Positions 16,486-24,280 of a stretch of DNA of 34,637 bases are shown in pieces. The notes below the pieces were generated by a model. That model had not been told where the DNA came from. It worked only from the letters and a program-made list of their open reading frames with translations, and did no database searches. This DNA is from Acidimicrobiaceae bacterium. GTDB lineage: Bacteria; Actinomycetota; Acidimicrobiia; Acidimicrobiales; Palsa-688. Numbering within the stretch: the stretch's first letter is position 1; every line of letters starts with the position of its first letter. The position numbers and the translations under genes were made by a program. The stretch is from contig JAUTXM010000331.1 in the NCBI GenBank assembly GCA_030838025.1, positions 1 to 34,637 on the forward strand, read 5' to 3'.

Positions 16486-17531
16486 GCGGCACCTCGTTCC
16501 CGGCGCGCCGACCGCTTGCCCGAGGCCGCCTTCGCACCGGGGGGAGGGACCGGCTCGCCGGTTTCCGCCTTGTGCCCGGTGAGCTGTAAGAACACGTCGT
16601 CCAAGGTCGGCTCCCGCACGATGATCGATTCGGGGAAGAGTCCGGTGCTGTCGAGTTGGCGGACCACCTCCAGGACCGCCGGCCCTGCGTCGGCGACGGT
16701 CACCGAGATGGTGCGACGGTCGTCGAGCACCTCGACCGCCCCGATCGGGGCCAGCTGTGTGCTGGCGGTCTGCGCCGCCGCGGCGTCGGGGAAGCGGACC
16801 TCGACGACTGTGGTGCCCAGGCGGCTCTTCAGTTGCGACGCCGACCCCGACGCCACGATTCGGCCGCCGTCGATGACGATGATGTTGTCCGACAAGCGGT
16901 CGGCCTCTTCGAGGTACTGGGTGGTCAGCAGAAGCGTCGTTCCGTCTGCGACCAGCTCGCCGATGAGGGCCCACAGATCGCTGCGCCCGGGCGGGTCGAG
17001 ACCCGTCGTGGGTTCGTCGAGGAACAGCACCCGGGGCCGGTGGACGAGCGCCGCCGACAGGTCGAGCCGTCGGCGCATGCCGCCGGAGTAGGTACGCACC
17101 GGGCGGTCGGCGGCGGCGGAGAGTCCGAAGCGTTCGAGGAGTTCGTCGGCTCGTTGGTGGATGGTGGGGCCGGGTTGGTGGGTCAGGTGGCCGATCATGC
17201 GGAGGTTCTCGCGGCCCGTGAGGGCCTCGTCGACCGCCGCGTATTGCCCCGCCAGGCCGATCACCGAGCGAACGGCGTGCGGGCGGCGCACGACGTCGAG
17301 GCCGAGGACGCTCGCCCGGCCCTCGTCGGGTCGCAGGATGGTCGTCAGCATGCGCACGATGGTCGTCTTGCCGGCGCCGTTGGGGCCGAGCAGGCCGAGG
17401 ACCGTCCCGGTCGGCACGGTGAAGTCGACGCCCGCCACCGCGACCACGTCGCCGAAGCGCTTGACCAGGCCCTCGACGACGATGGCGGGGCCTGCGTTCA
17501 TCGGTGCCACGCTCATGGGTGCCACGCTCAT
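16482..17531 (-). CDS. ABC transporter ATP-binding protein (DrrA-like)
   Basis: 349 residues. Walker A GPNGAGKTT near residue 40, Q-loop GLAGQYAAVDE, signature YSGGMRRRLD, Walker B VLFLDEPTTGLD and the switch His region LTTQYLEEAD (Gln in place of the usual His, as in DrrA-type proteins) are all present. A ~90-residue C-terminal domain typical of DrrA follows, ending in a basic tail. Three in-frame ATGs sit 15 bp apart in the repeat MSVAPMSVAPMNAGP; ATG 17531 is preferred because a purine-rich AAGGCAGG precedes it. TTG 17567 is possible but would overlap the palindromic operator. It forms a divergon with the MarR regulator. Confidence 0.93.
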   Translation of the reverse strand: MSVAPMSVAPMNAGPAIVVEGLVKRFGDVVAVAGVDFTVPTGTVLGLLGPNGAGKTTIVRMLTTILRPDEGRASVLGLDVVRRPHAVRSVIGLAGQYAAVDEALTGRENLRMIGHLTHQPGPTIHQRADELLERFGLSAAADRPVRTYSGGMRRRLDLSAALVHRPRVLFLDEPTTGLDPPGRSDLWALIGELVADGTTLLLTTQYLEEADRLSDNIIVIDGGRIVASGSASQLKSRLGTTVVEVRFPDAAAAQTASTQLAPIGAVEVLDDRRTISVTVADAGPAVLEVVRQLDSTGLFPESIIVREPTLDDVFLQLTGHKAETGEPVPPPGAKAASGKRSARRERGAA

Positions 17532-17553
17532 CGGCCCAGCCTGCCTTCGGAGA

Positions 17554-17572
17554 TTCACTGAAGTCAAGTGAA
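17554..17572. promoter_or_regulatory. Inverted repeat, candidate MarR operator of the ABC exporter divergon
   Basis: TTCACT (17554-17559) and AGTGAA (17567-17572) are perfect arms around 7 nt, located between the divergent ABC genes and the MarR gene. A smaller palindrome CAATGATTG lies at 17587-17595. On the plus strand TATCGT (17617-17622) is a plausible -10, placed 7 nt before the MarR GTG. Confidence 0.5.
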
Positions 17573-17629
17573 ATTTTGATGTTGGTCAATGATTGCGCCG
17601 GGTGAAGCTTACGGCGTATCGTTTCCTGC

Positions 17630-18094
17630 GTGGGTCGAGCGGGGCGTGAGGCGTGGAAGATCATCCAGGACCTGATGATGGAAGGGGAGGCTCACGACCG
17701 CGTGCATGGGATCTGTGCGAGTTTCGGCCTGACACCCGGACTGGCCAAGGCATTGGTCCATCTGTCGCCCGGGCCGGGGATCGCCATGCACGAGCTCGCC
17801 GAACAATGGGGATGCGACGCGTCGTATGTCACGGCATTGGTCGACGGCTTGGAGCAGCGGGGGCTTGCCGAACGGCGACCCAGTCCGCTCGACCGCAGGG
17901 TGAAGGCGGTGGCGTTGACCGAGGCTGGCGCCGGGGCCAAGTCCGAGGTGCTCGACCGTCTGCGGGAGCCGCCGAAGGCGTTCGAGGTGCTGAGTCCGGC
18001 TGAGCAACGCCAGCTACGGGACTTGCTGGCCAAGTTGGCGTCCGCCGACGCCCGATTGAGCGAGGCCCGGGCCCGCAGCAGGCACATCGGCTAG
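17630..18094 (+). CDS. MarR-family transcriptional regulator, divergent from the ABC exporter
   Basis: 154 residues with a winged helix-turn-helix: LTPGLAKALVHLSPGPGIAMHELAEQWGCDASYVTALVDGLEQRGLAERRPSPLDRRVKAVALT spans about 34-96, with recognition helix near CDASYVTALVDGL and wing SPLDRRVK. MarR proteins usually bind palindromes as dimers and release on ligand binding. The divergent exporter and the intervening inverted repeat make repression of the exporter the likely job. The GTG start is only 7 nt after a -10-like TATCGT, which suggests a leaderless transcript. A hairpin followed by TTTT lies just after its stop. Confidence 0.88.
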   Translation: MGRAGREAWKIIQDLMMEGEAHDRVHGICASFGLTPGLAKALVHLSPGPGIAMHELAEQWGCDASYVTALVDGLEQRGLAERRPSPLDRRVKAVALTEAGAGAKSEVLDRLREPPKAFEVLSPAEQRQLRDLLAKLASADARLSEARARSRHIG

Positions 18095-18144
18095 CCGGCT
18101 AGCCGGCGTTTTGTGTCTCTCGCAAGAACCGGCCGGACGCCGGT
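18094..18144. terminator. Convergent terminator region with two hairpins
   Basis: GCCGG (18094-18098) and CCGGC (18103-18107) pair around CTAG and are followed by GTTTTG, which fits a plus-strand terminator for the MarR gene. ACCGGC (18128-18133) and GCCGGT (18139-18144) form a second hairpin touching the stop of the convergent mutase small subunit. The T-runs are short. Confidence 0.5.
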
Positions 18145-18653
18145 CAGGCGATATCGGCGTGGTCCGCGATCGCCCGGGTCACGGCGAGGATGATCTCGTC
18201 GGTCGAGGCGCCCGGGGTCAGTACCGCGGCCACGCCGAGGTCCTTCAGCGCTGCGCCATCGGCAACCGGGATGATTCCCCCGATTACCACGGGGATGTCG
18301 AGTCCTTGGCTTCGCAGGGTGTCGAGGATCCTCGGCACCAGCGTCATGTGGGCGCCCGAGTGGAGGGACAGGCCGATCAGCTCGACATCCTCGTCCCGCG
18401 CCGCCGCCACGACCATCTCCGGGGTCTGCTGCAAACCGGTGTAGATCACCTCGAAGCCGGCGTCGCGCAAGATCCGACCGACCACCTTGACACCGCGGTC
18501 ATGGCCGTCGAGCCCGACCTTGGCGACGAGCACCCGGTGCCGCGCACCCGGGCCGAGGCCGCCTTGGGCGTCGAGGTTGAAGCGGGGATCAAGGTCGGTG
18601 CGGGGATCGAGGTCGGTGCGGGGATCGGGGTTGGCGCGGGGATCGGTGGTCAT
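18144..18653 (-). CDS. B12-binding small subunit of a methylmalonyl-CoA mutase-type enzyme
   Basis: 169 residues. After a repetitive N-terminus (PDPRTDLDPRTDLDPR) the cobalamin-binding domain begins at HRVLVAKVGLDGHDRGVKVV, whose DGHDRG supplies the lower axial His. It continues with SLHSGAH (the SxL/SxH region) and VIGGIIP, the GG motif that holds the nucleotide tail of B12. It pairs with the catalytic subunit immediately upstream; the gap between the genes is 14 nt. Together they should form a split, archaeal-type acyl-CoA mutase. No MeaB/ArgK-type chaperone gene is adjacent. Confidence 0.92.
   Translation of the reverse strand: MTTDPRANPDPRTDLDPRTDLDPRFNLDAQGGLGPGARHRVLVAKVGLDGHDRGVKVVGRILRDAGFEVIYTGLQQTPEMVVAAARDEDVELIGLSLHSGAHMTLVPRILDTLRSQGLDIPVVIGGIIPVADGAALKDLGVAAVLTPGASTDEIILAVTRAIADHADIA
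18583..18653 (-). repeat. 18-bp tandem repeats at the 5' end of the B12-subunit gene
   Basis: Units of 18 bp at 18583-18600, 18601-18618 and 18619-18636, plus a partial fourth, encode Asp-Pro-Arg-based hexapeptides (DPRTDL). They extend the N-terminus before the B12 domain and change its length in multiples of six residues. Confidence 0.85.
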
Positions 18654-18667
18654 GCGGGGACCGGGGG

Positions 18668-20395
18668 TCACAGGGCCGCTCGTTCGACGTAACGGCCGAA
18701 CACGTCGGCCATGGCGCCCATGACCTCGCCGATCGTGGCGTAGGCCCGGACGGCGTCGATGATGGCGGGCATCACGTTGGCGGTTGGATCCGCCGCCGCC
18801 GCCCTCACCCGGGCGAGGCCCTCCTCGACCGGCACGGTCGCACGGTGGCGACGCAACTCGGCCAGCCGCTTGCATTGCGCCTGCTCCACCTCGGGCCCGA
18901 TCGAGAGTAGCGGCACCGCATCGCCGCCGGGCTCGCGGTTGGTGAACCGGTTGACTCCGACCTGCACCCGCCGGCCCGCCGCCAGGTCGCGCTGGAAGGC
19001 GTACGCCGCCTCGGCGATTTCGGACTGGAACCAGTTGGACTCGATGCCCGCAAGCACACCTTCCAGGATCGAGCCCCGCCCCCAGTCATCGAGTTTGGCG
19101 AAGATGGCCTCGGCCTGGCGCTCCATCTCGTCGGTCAGCCACTCGAGGTAGTGCGACCCGCCGAGGGGATCGGCGACGGTGGGCGCTCCGGTTTCGAAGG
19201 CGACGACCTGCTGGGTGCGAAGGGCCAGCCGGGCCGCTTTTTCTGTCGGCAGGGCCAGCGCCTCGTCGAAGGCGTCGGTGTGCAGGCTCTGGGTCCCGCC
19301 GAGCGCCGCCGCCAGGGCCTGGATGGCGACCCGGGCGATGTTGAGTTCCGGTTGCTGCGCCGTCAGGGACACGCCGGCGGTCTGCGTGTGGAACCGCAGC
19401 TGGAGCGATCGCGGATGCGTCGCGCCGTAGCGCCCGCGCATCCATCGGGCCCAGATTCGGCGGGCCGCCCGGTACTTCGCGATCTCCTCGAAGAAGTCGA
19501 TGTGGGCATTGAAGAAAAAGCTCAACCGGGGCGCGAAGTCGTCCACCGCGAGCCCCGCTGCCATCACCGCCTCGACGTATGCGAACCCGTTGGCCAGCGT
19601 GAACGCCAACTCCTGGGCGGCGGTCGAACCGGCCTCCCGGATGTGGTAGCCGGATACCGATACGGGGTACCACCGGGGCATCTCGGCGGCGCAGAATCGG
19701 ATCACGTCGGAGACCAGGCGCACCGAGGGTCGGGGCGGGAACACGAACTCCTTCTGGGCCTGATACTCCTTCAAGATGTCGTTCTGGAGGGTCCCACCGA
19801 GCGCCCCGCGAGCGATCCCGCGATTCTCGGCCGCCGCCACGTAGAGGGCCAGCGCCACCGGAGCGGGGGAGTTGATGGTCATGGAGGTGGTGACCTGGGC
19901 CAGGTCGATCCCTGCGAAGAGATCCTCGAAATCGGCGAGCGAGTCGACGGCCACGCCGGCCTTTCCGACCTCGCCGGCGCTGCGCGGATCGTCGGAGTCG
20001 CGGCCCATCAGCGTCGGTAGGTCGAACGCCGTGCTGAGCCCGTCACCGCCGGCCCGGAGGATCTCGCGGAAGCGGGCGTTGGTGTCCTCGGCCGTGCCGA
20101 ACCCGGCGAACATCCGCATCGTCCACAGCTTCGATCGGTACATCGAGGCGTAAGGGCCTCGGGTATAGGGGAACAACCCCGGGAACTCCCCGTCGTCGGG
20201 GCCGTACACCGGCTCGAGCGGGATACCCGAGATGGTGGACGCGTCGAGTTCCCGCAGACGTGATTCCGCATACAGCTCGCGCCAATGGTCGCCGTTGAGG
20301 CGTCCGACGCGCTCGCCCTCTGCGCCATCTGCGCTGTCAGGGTCGTCGGCGCCGCTGGCGTCGCCGGCTTCGGGGTTGGTAGTGCCGGTGCTCAC
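18668..20395 (-). CDS. Acyl-CoA mutase large (catalytic) subunit, methylmalonyl-CoA mutase family
   Basis: 575 residues, starting with GTG and a ~30-residue acidic low-complexity leader. The mutase TIM barrel shows FPYTRGPYASMYRSKLWTMR near residue 75 with the Tyr of GPY at the position that favours methylmalonyl-CoA, GLSTAFDLPTLMGRDSD, GTLQNDILKEY, SVSGYHIREAGST, HTQTAGVSLTAQQPELN and QSLHTDAFDEALALPT. It lacks the B12 domain, which the downstream gene supplies. The reaction is probably (R)-methylmalonyl-CoA to succinyl-CoA, but other acyl-CoA mutases share the fold. A MarR gene diverges from it with an 8-bp-armed palindrome between, implying regulation of the pair. Confidence 0.92.
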   Translation of the reverse strand: MSTGTTNPEAGDASGADDPDSADGAEGERVGRLNGDHWRELYAESRLRELDASTISGIPLEPVYGPDDGEFPGLFPYTRGPYASMYRSKLWTMRMFAGFGTAEDTNARFREILRAGGDGLSTAFDLPTLMGRDSDDPRSAGEVGKAGVAVDSLADFEDLFAGIDLAQVTTSMTINSPAPVALALYVAAAENRGIARGALGGTLQNDILKEYQAQKEFVFPPRPSVRLVSDVIRFCAAEMPRWYPVSVSGYHIREAGSTAAQELAFTLANGFAYVEAVMAAGLAVDDFAPRLSFFFNAHIDFFEEIAKYRAARRIWARWMRGRYGATHPRSLQLRFHTQTAGVSLTAQQPELNIARVAIQALAAALGGTQSLHTDAFDEALALPTEKAARLALRTQQVVAFETGAPTVADPLGGSHYLEWLTDEMERQAEAIFAKLDDWGRGSILEGVLAGIESNWFQSEIAEAAYAFQRDLAAGRRVQVGVNRFTNREPGGDAVPLLSIGPEVEQAQCKRLAELRRHRATVPVEEGLARVRAAAADPTANVMPAIIDAVRAYATIGEVMGAMADVFGRYVERAAL

Positions 20396-20418
20396 AACGC
20401 CACATGATACTTGGACTT

Positions 20419-20444
20419 CCGACTATCTGTCGACCAATAGTCGG
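20419..20444. promoter_or_regulatory. Palindromic operator candidate between mutase and MarR genes
   Basis: CCGACTAT (20419-20426) and ATAGTCGG (20437-20444) are perfect 8-bp arms around 10 nt. A further partial half-site CGGCTATC follows at 20442-20449. TATCCT (20446-20451) is a likely -10 for the MarR gene, so binding would cover its promoter and sit upstream of the mutase start. Confidence 0.65.
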
Positions 20445-20461
20445 CTATCCTTTCATTTGTC

Positions 20462-20965
20462 ATGGTCGGCCGCCTGCTGCCTCTGGACCCGATCGAGGAA
20501 GCGCGCCGCCAGTGGGACCAGCGATGGCCGGGCGGGGCGACGATGGCCGCGGCCACATCGATCATGCGGGCCCAGCAGATCGTGCAGGCGTCGGTCGACG
20601 AGGCCCTGAAGCCCTATGGGCTGACCTTCGCCCGCTACGAGGCGTTGGTGCTGCTGGCATTCAGCCAGCGCGGTTCGCTCCCGATGGGGAAGATGGGTGA
20701 ACGGTTGATGATCCACCCGACCAGTGTCACCAACATTGTCGACCGTCTCGAGGGTCAGGGGTTCGTACGCCGCCGGCCCCATGAGCGCGATCGTCGCACC
20801 ACGCTGGTGGAGATCACCGACGCCGGTCGGGAGGTCATGGATGAGGCGACCGGAGCGGTGGTCGCTTGCCGGTTCGGCCTCGATTTCCTGTCCGAGGCGC
20901 AGTTGGACCAGCTGACCTCCCTGATCCGCGCCGTTCGCGTCGGGAGCGGCGAGGTACCGGCGTAG
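20462..20965 (+). CDS. MarR-family regulator, divergent from the acyl-CoA mutase
   Basis: 167 residues. The winged helix-turn-helix is seen in LTFARYEALVLLAFSQRGSLPMGKMGERLMIHPTSVTNIVDRLEGQGFVRRRPHERDRRTTLVEIT (about 53-120), with recognition helix HPTSVTNIVDRL and wing HERDRRTT. This is the standard MarR pattern with DxRxR in the wing. Its location 66 nt from the divergent mutase gene, with an intervening palindrome, suggests it controls propionate/odd-chain or branched acyl-CoA flux, perhaps sensing a CoA thioester; that is inference. The ATG follows a -10-like TATCCT by 10 nt. Confidence 0.9.
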   Translation: MVGRLLPLDPIEEARRQWDQRWPGGATMAAATSIMRAQQIVQASVDEALKPYGLTFARYEALVLLAFSQRGSLPMGKMGERLMIHPTSVTNIVDRLEGQGFVRRRPHERDRRTTLVEITDAGREVMDEATGAVVACRFGLDFLSEAQLDQLTSLIRAVRVGSGEVPA

Positions 20966-20989
20966 GAGGCTGCTTGCCCAGTGCGACCG

Positions 20990-21045
20990 GCCGGCTTGCC
21001 GGCAATCGCGGAAGCTACGTGTTGTGGGAGCACAAGTTGGCTCCC
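20990..21045. terminator. Hairpin pair between convergent MarR and pirin genes
   Basis: GCCGGC (20990-20995) pairs with GCCGGC (20998-21003), and GGGAGC (21026-21031) pairs with GCTCCC (21040-21045). An alternative TTGTG/CACAA stem overlaps the second. Neither has a T-run, but the convergent position suits a transcription end. Confidence 0.35.
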
Positions 21046-21084
21046 AGACGCCCGCCTCTCGCCGCCGCCGCCGCCCGCTCGTCT

Positions 21085-22050
21085 CTAGTCGCCGATGTGG
21101 TCAGCGGGGATGGTGCCCATGCGGCCGGCCCGGAAGTCCTCGAACGCACGGGCCAACTCGCCCTGGGTGTTCATGACGAACGGCCCGTACCAGGCCACGG
21201 TCTCGCCAATCGGCCGGCCACCGAGGAGCAGCACCTCGAACGCCGGCGAACGGCTCTCCTGGGTCGGGGCGCCCGTGAGGACCACCGCGTCGCCCCGGTC
21301 GAACACCGCCAGCTGGCCGGGGCCGATGGGCCGGTGCTCGGGACCGGCGTTGCCATAGCCACTCAGCACATAGGCGAGGGCGTTGAAGTCGGGCCGCCAG
21401 GGCAGCCGCAGCTCTGCTCCCGGCTGGATCGTGGCGTGCACCATGGTGATCGGCGTGTGAGTGACGCCGGGCCCCTCGAAGTCGCCGAGCGTCCCTGCGA
21501 TGACTCGTACAAGTGCGCCCCCGTCAGCCGATGCCAGCAGCGTGACGCGCTCGGCGCCGATGTCCTGATACCGGGCGTCGACCATCTTGTCGACCGCCGG
21601 CAGGTTCACCCACAGCTGGATCCCGTGGAACAGGCCGCCGCTCACCACGAGTGATTCCGGTGGGCGTTCGATATGCAGGATGCCCTTTCCTGCGGTCATC
21701 CACTGCGTGGCACCGTTGGTGATCAGCCCGCCCCCGCCGGTCGAATCCTGGTGCTGGAAGGTGCCGTCGATCATGTACGTCACCGTTTCGAACCCTCGGT
21801 GCGGATGCCACGACGTGCCCTTGGGCTCGCCCGGCCCGTACTCGACTTCGCCCATCTGGTCCATGTGGATGAACGGGTCGAGCAATCGCTGGTCGACGCC
21901 GGCGAACGCCCGGTGCACGGGGAAGCCTTCGCCTTCAAAGCCTCGAGGGGCGGTGGTCACGCTGCGCACGGCGCGGTCGACGGCGCCTTCACCGGTCGGT
22001 CCGGCGATCCTCGGGAGACTCAGGGTGTCCTCGACGGTAACTGCGGGCAT
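21085..22050 (-). CDS. Pirin family protein (bicupin)
   Basis: 321 residues. The N-terminal cupin has the pirin signature HPHRGFETVTYMIDG near residue 82, with the two His and Glu that bind iron, followed by GATQWMTAGKGILHIE. The C-terminal half is the second cupin-like domain (LAVFDRGDAVVLTG). Bacterial pirins include quercetin dioxygenases and regulators of central metabolism; the activity here cannot be chosen. AGGAGGAG directly precedes ATG 22050, a strong ribosome binding site. It diverges from the TauE/SafE-like transporter. Confidence 0.93.
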   Translation of the reverse strand: MPAVTVEDTLSLPRIAGPTGEGAVDRAVRSVTTAPRGFEGEGFPVHRAFAGVDQRLLDPFIHMDQMGEVEYGPGEPKGTSWHPHRGFETVTYMIDGTFQHQDSTGGGGLITNGATQWMTAGKGILHIERPPESLVVSGGLFHGIQLWVNLPAVDKMVDARYQDIGAERVTLLASADGGALVRVIAGTLGDFEGPGVTHTPITMVHATIQPGAELRLPWRPDFNALAYVLSGYGNAGPEHRPIGPGQLAVFDRGDAVVLTGAPTQESRSPAFEVLLLGGRPIGETVAWYGPFVMNTQGELARAFEDFRAGRMGTIPADHIGD

Positions 22051-22086
22051 GGCGCTCCTCCTTGGTCACCACTGAACAACAAGTTG

Positions 22087-22119
22087 AGAGTTCAAATATT
22101 CCGTACGCTAACGAACTCT
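22087..22119. promoter_or_regulatory. Inverted repeat between pirin and TauE/SafE genes
   Basis: AGAGTTC (22087-22093) and GAACTCT (22113-22119) are perfect 7-bp arms separated by 19 nt. The stretch around them is AT-rich compared with its surroundings, as promoters in high-GC genomes are. It is a candidate shared control site. Confidence 0.4.
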
Positions 22120-22167
22120 GGTTCGATGTCTCGCCCCGGCCGGCCGTCGGCTATTTCAATAGACAGT

Positions 22168-22923
22168 ATGGACTGGGTCGCGATCGCAGCCATCGGTGCC
22201 GCGGTGGGGTTTCTGGCGGGAATGTTCGGCAAGGGCGGCTCGGCCATCGCCACGCCCTTGTTGCACGCCGTCGGCGTCCCCGCCATCGTGTCGGTCGCGG
22301 CGCCGCTCCCGGCGACCATCCCGTCCACGCTCGTAGCCTTCTCGGCCTACTGGCGCCGTGATCTCGTCGACCGACAGGTCCTGCGTTGGAGCGTCGGGAT
22401 CGGTGTGCCGGCCACAGTCGTCGGTGCGCTGGCGACGCTCTGGATCGGGGGCGGGCCGCTGGTCACGGCGACCGATGTGGTGGTTGCCGTGCTTGGGTTG
22501 CGGATCTTGCTAGGGCCCGACGCGGCCGATGACGCCATCGGCGACGCAGAACGCGACAGCCTGGGTTTCCGCATCCGGTTGGGGCTGGTGTCGGCCGTGG
22601 TCGGCCTGGCCGCCGGGTTGCTGGCCAACAGCGGCGGATTCCTGCTGGCCCCGCTATACATCGCAGTGTTGCGGATGCCGCTCAAGCCGGCTTTCGCGTG
22701 CTCTTTGGCCGTCGCGGCCGCCCTGGCGGTCCCGGGCACGATCGTCCACGCCGCCCTCGGGCACATCGATTGGGCGGTCGTGGCGGTGTTCGGACTCACC
22801 AGTGTCCCCTTCTCCTACTGGGGCGCTCGGGTCGCGGTGCGCTCCGACGCCCGATGGCTGGGGCGGGCCTACGGCGTGGCGCTCGTAGTTCTCGGCGTGG
22901 GGTTCCTCGTCTTCGGCCGCTAG
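22168..22923 (+). CDS. TauE/SafE family membrane transporter
   Basis: 251 residues from ATG 22168 (MDWVAIAAIGAAVGFLAGMFGKGG) with about seven or eight hydrophobic segments. The two halves each carry the family's Gly-rich motif: GFLAGMFGKGGSAIATPLL and GLAAGLLANSGGFLLAPLY. The family exports or imports sulfonates, sulfite and related anions. The substrate here is unknown. No ribosome binding site is evident before the ATG, so a leaderless or short-leader message is possible. The upstream open frame from 21673 is antisense to pirin and is not part of the gene. Confidence 0.9.
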   Translation: MDWVAIAAIGAAVGFLAGMFGKGGSAIATPLLHAVGVPAIVSVAAPLPATIPSTLVAFSAYWRRDLVDRQVLRWSVGIGVPATVVGALATLWIGGGPLVTATDVVVAVLGLRILLGPDAADDAIGDAERDSLGFRIRLGLVSAVVGLAAGLLANSGGFLLAPLYIAVLRMPLKPAFACSLAVAAALAVPGTIVHAALGHIDWAVVAVFGLTSVPFSYWGARVAVRSDARWLGRAYGVALVVLGVGFLVFGR

Positions 22924-23143
22924 GGTTCACCCGCAGCGTCGGTGAGTCCGACCTCGGGCGGCGGACCTTGATCGGGTTTCGCCCAGGTGGGACAAGGCTC
23001 GTCGTCACCTCGCCGCCGACACGCATACCTGTCCAACTGACCGCAAGAACGACGTCGCCGACGATGCGAGCGTGGAACTCGCAGATCCATTCGGGCACGC
23101 GTGCTTGCGTCGGCCGATCCCGTCGGGGAGGCTGAGCCCGTGC

Positions 23144-24280
23144 ATGGGGCGCCGCGTGGCGATTGAGATCCGACCGGTGACGGGGCGCCGGGGTCGATCG
23201 CAGTTCGTGGACGTCGCGTTCCGGCTGTTCGGGGACGATCCCGCGTGGGTGCCCCCGTTGCGGATGTCGGTGCTCGACCGTATTTCGCCCAAGAATCCGG
23301 CCAACGAGCATCAGGTCACCAGGCTGTGGATTGCCTACCGCGAGGGCGAGCCGGTGGGGCGCATCGGGGCCTGCGTCGACAGCTTCTTCAACGAGTACCA
23401 GGGCGTCCAGTGGGGATGGGTCGGTTTCTTCGAGGCGGCCGACGACGCCGAGGCGGTGGCGGCGTTGTTCGACGTGGCCTGGCGTTGGCTCAAGCTGCAA
23501 GGCGCGACCACGGCGGTCGGCCCGGCGTCGTTCACGACCAACGACGACATCGGCTTGCTGGTCGAAGGATTCGACGACCCGCCCTACTTCCTCTGCGTCC
23601 ACAACCCGCCGTACTACGAGCAGCACTGGGTCGCCAACGGCTGGGAACAGGCGATGGACCTCTGGGCCTGGAAACTGGTCCGCGGCGACATCGGGCTGGA
23701 CGAGCGCCAGCGCAAGACGCTGGCGAGACTCCGGGAGCGGGCCAAGATCACCATCCGGCCCATGCGTATGAAGGACTTCGACGCCGAGGTCGGCCGCCTG
23801 TTCGAGGTGTACAACGCCGCCTGGAGCAAGAACTGGGGTTTCGCCCCCATGCCCGAAGCCGAGATCAAGCACCTGGCCAAGTCCATGAAGCAACTGATCG
23901 ACCCCGACCTGACCCTGGTGGTCGAGAAGCCCGATGGCGAGCCGGTGGGGGTGGCCATCATCCTCCCCGACGTCAACCAGGTCATGCCCAAGCTGCGCTC
24001 CGGCCGGCTGCTGCCCTTCGGCTGGTACCACCTGCTCCGGGGCGTGCCCAAGGTGACGAGGGTCCGTTACTTCGCACTCGGCATCAAGCCCCAGCACCAG
24101 AACCTGGCCCTGGGCCCGATCATCTATCAGGAGGGCCTGGACCGGCTCATGGCCCGCAGCCACATCGTCGAGGCCGAGGCGTCGTGGATCCTGGCGTCCA
24201 ACGACCGCATGAACAAGGCGATCGAAACCCTCGGGGGCACCCGCTCGCGGGTCTGGCGGCTCTACCAGCGCGCCCTCTAG
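23144..24280 (+). CDS. GNAT-like N-acetyltransferase-fold protein of unknown substrate
   Basis: 378 residues. The N-terminus (VAIEIRPVTGRRGRSQFVDVAFRLFGDDPAWVPPL) and C-terminus (VEAEASWILASNDRMNKAIETLGG) match a conserved uncharacterised bacterial family with a GNAT fold; the last segment resembles the acetyl-CoA-side end of GNAT domains. The middle holds GPASFTTNDDIGLLVEGFDDPPYF and GWYHLLRGVPK. No signal peptide or membrane segment is visible. ATG 23144 is taken as the start with GGGGAG about 13 nt upstream; GTG 23156 is an alternative. The preceding 220 bp hold no gene that I can support. Its stop overlaps the convergent protease stop by CTAG. Confidence 0.75.
   Translation: MGRRVAIEIRPVTGRRGRSQFVDVAFRLFGDDPAWVPPLRMSVLDRISPKNPANEHQVTRLWIAYREGEPVGRIGACVDSFFNEYQGVQWGWVGFFEAADDAEAVAALFDVAWRWLKLQGATTAVGPASFTTNDDIGLLVEGFDDPPYFLCVHNPPYYEQHWVANGWEQAMDLWAWKLVRGDIGLDERQRKTLARLRERAKITIRPMRMKDFDAEVGRLFEVYNAAWSKNWGFAPMPEAEIKHLAKSMKQLIDPDLTLVVEKPDGEPVGVAIILPDVNQVMPKLRSGRLLPFGWYHLLRGVPKVTRVRYFALGIKPQHQNLALGPIIYQEGLDRLMARSHIVEAEASWILASNDRMNKAIETLGGTRSRVWRLYQRAL

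Noticed and set aside
22924..23143. A coding region before the GNAT-like gene
   Set aside because: Short frames here show no family motif or ribosome binding site; it is treated as a 220-bp gap.
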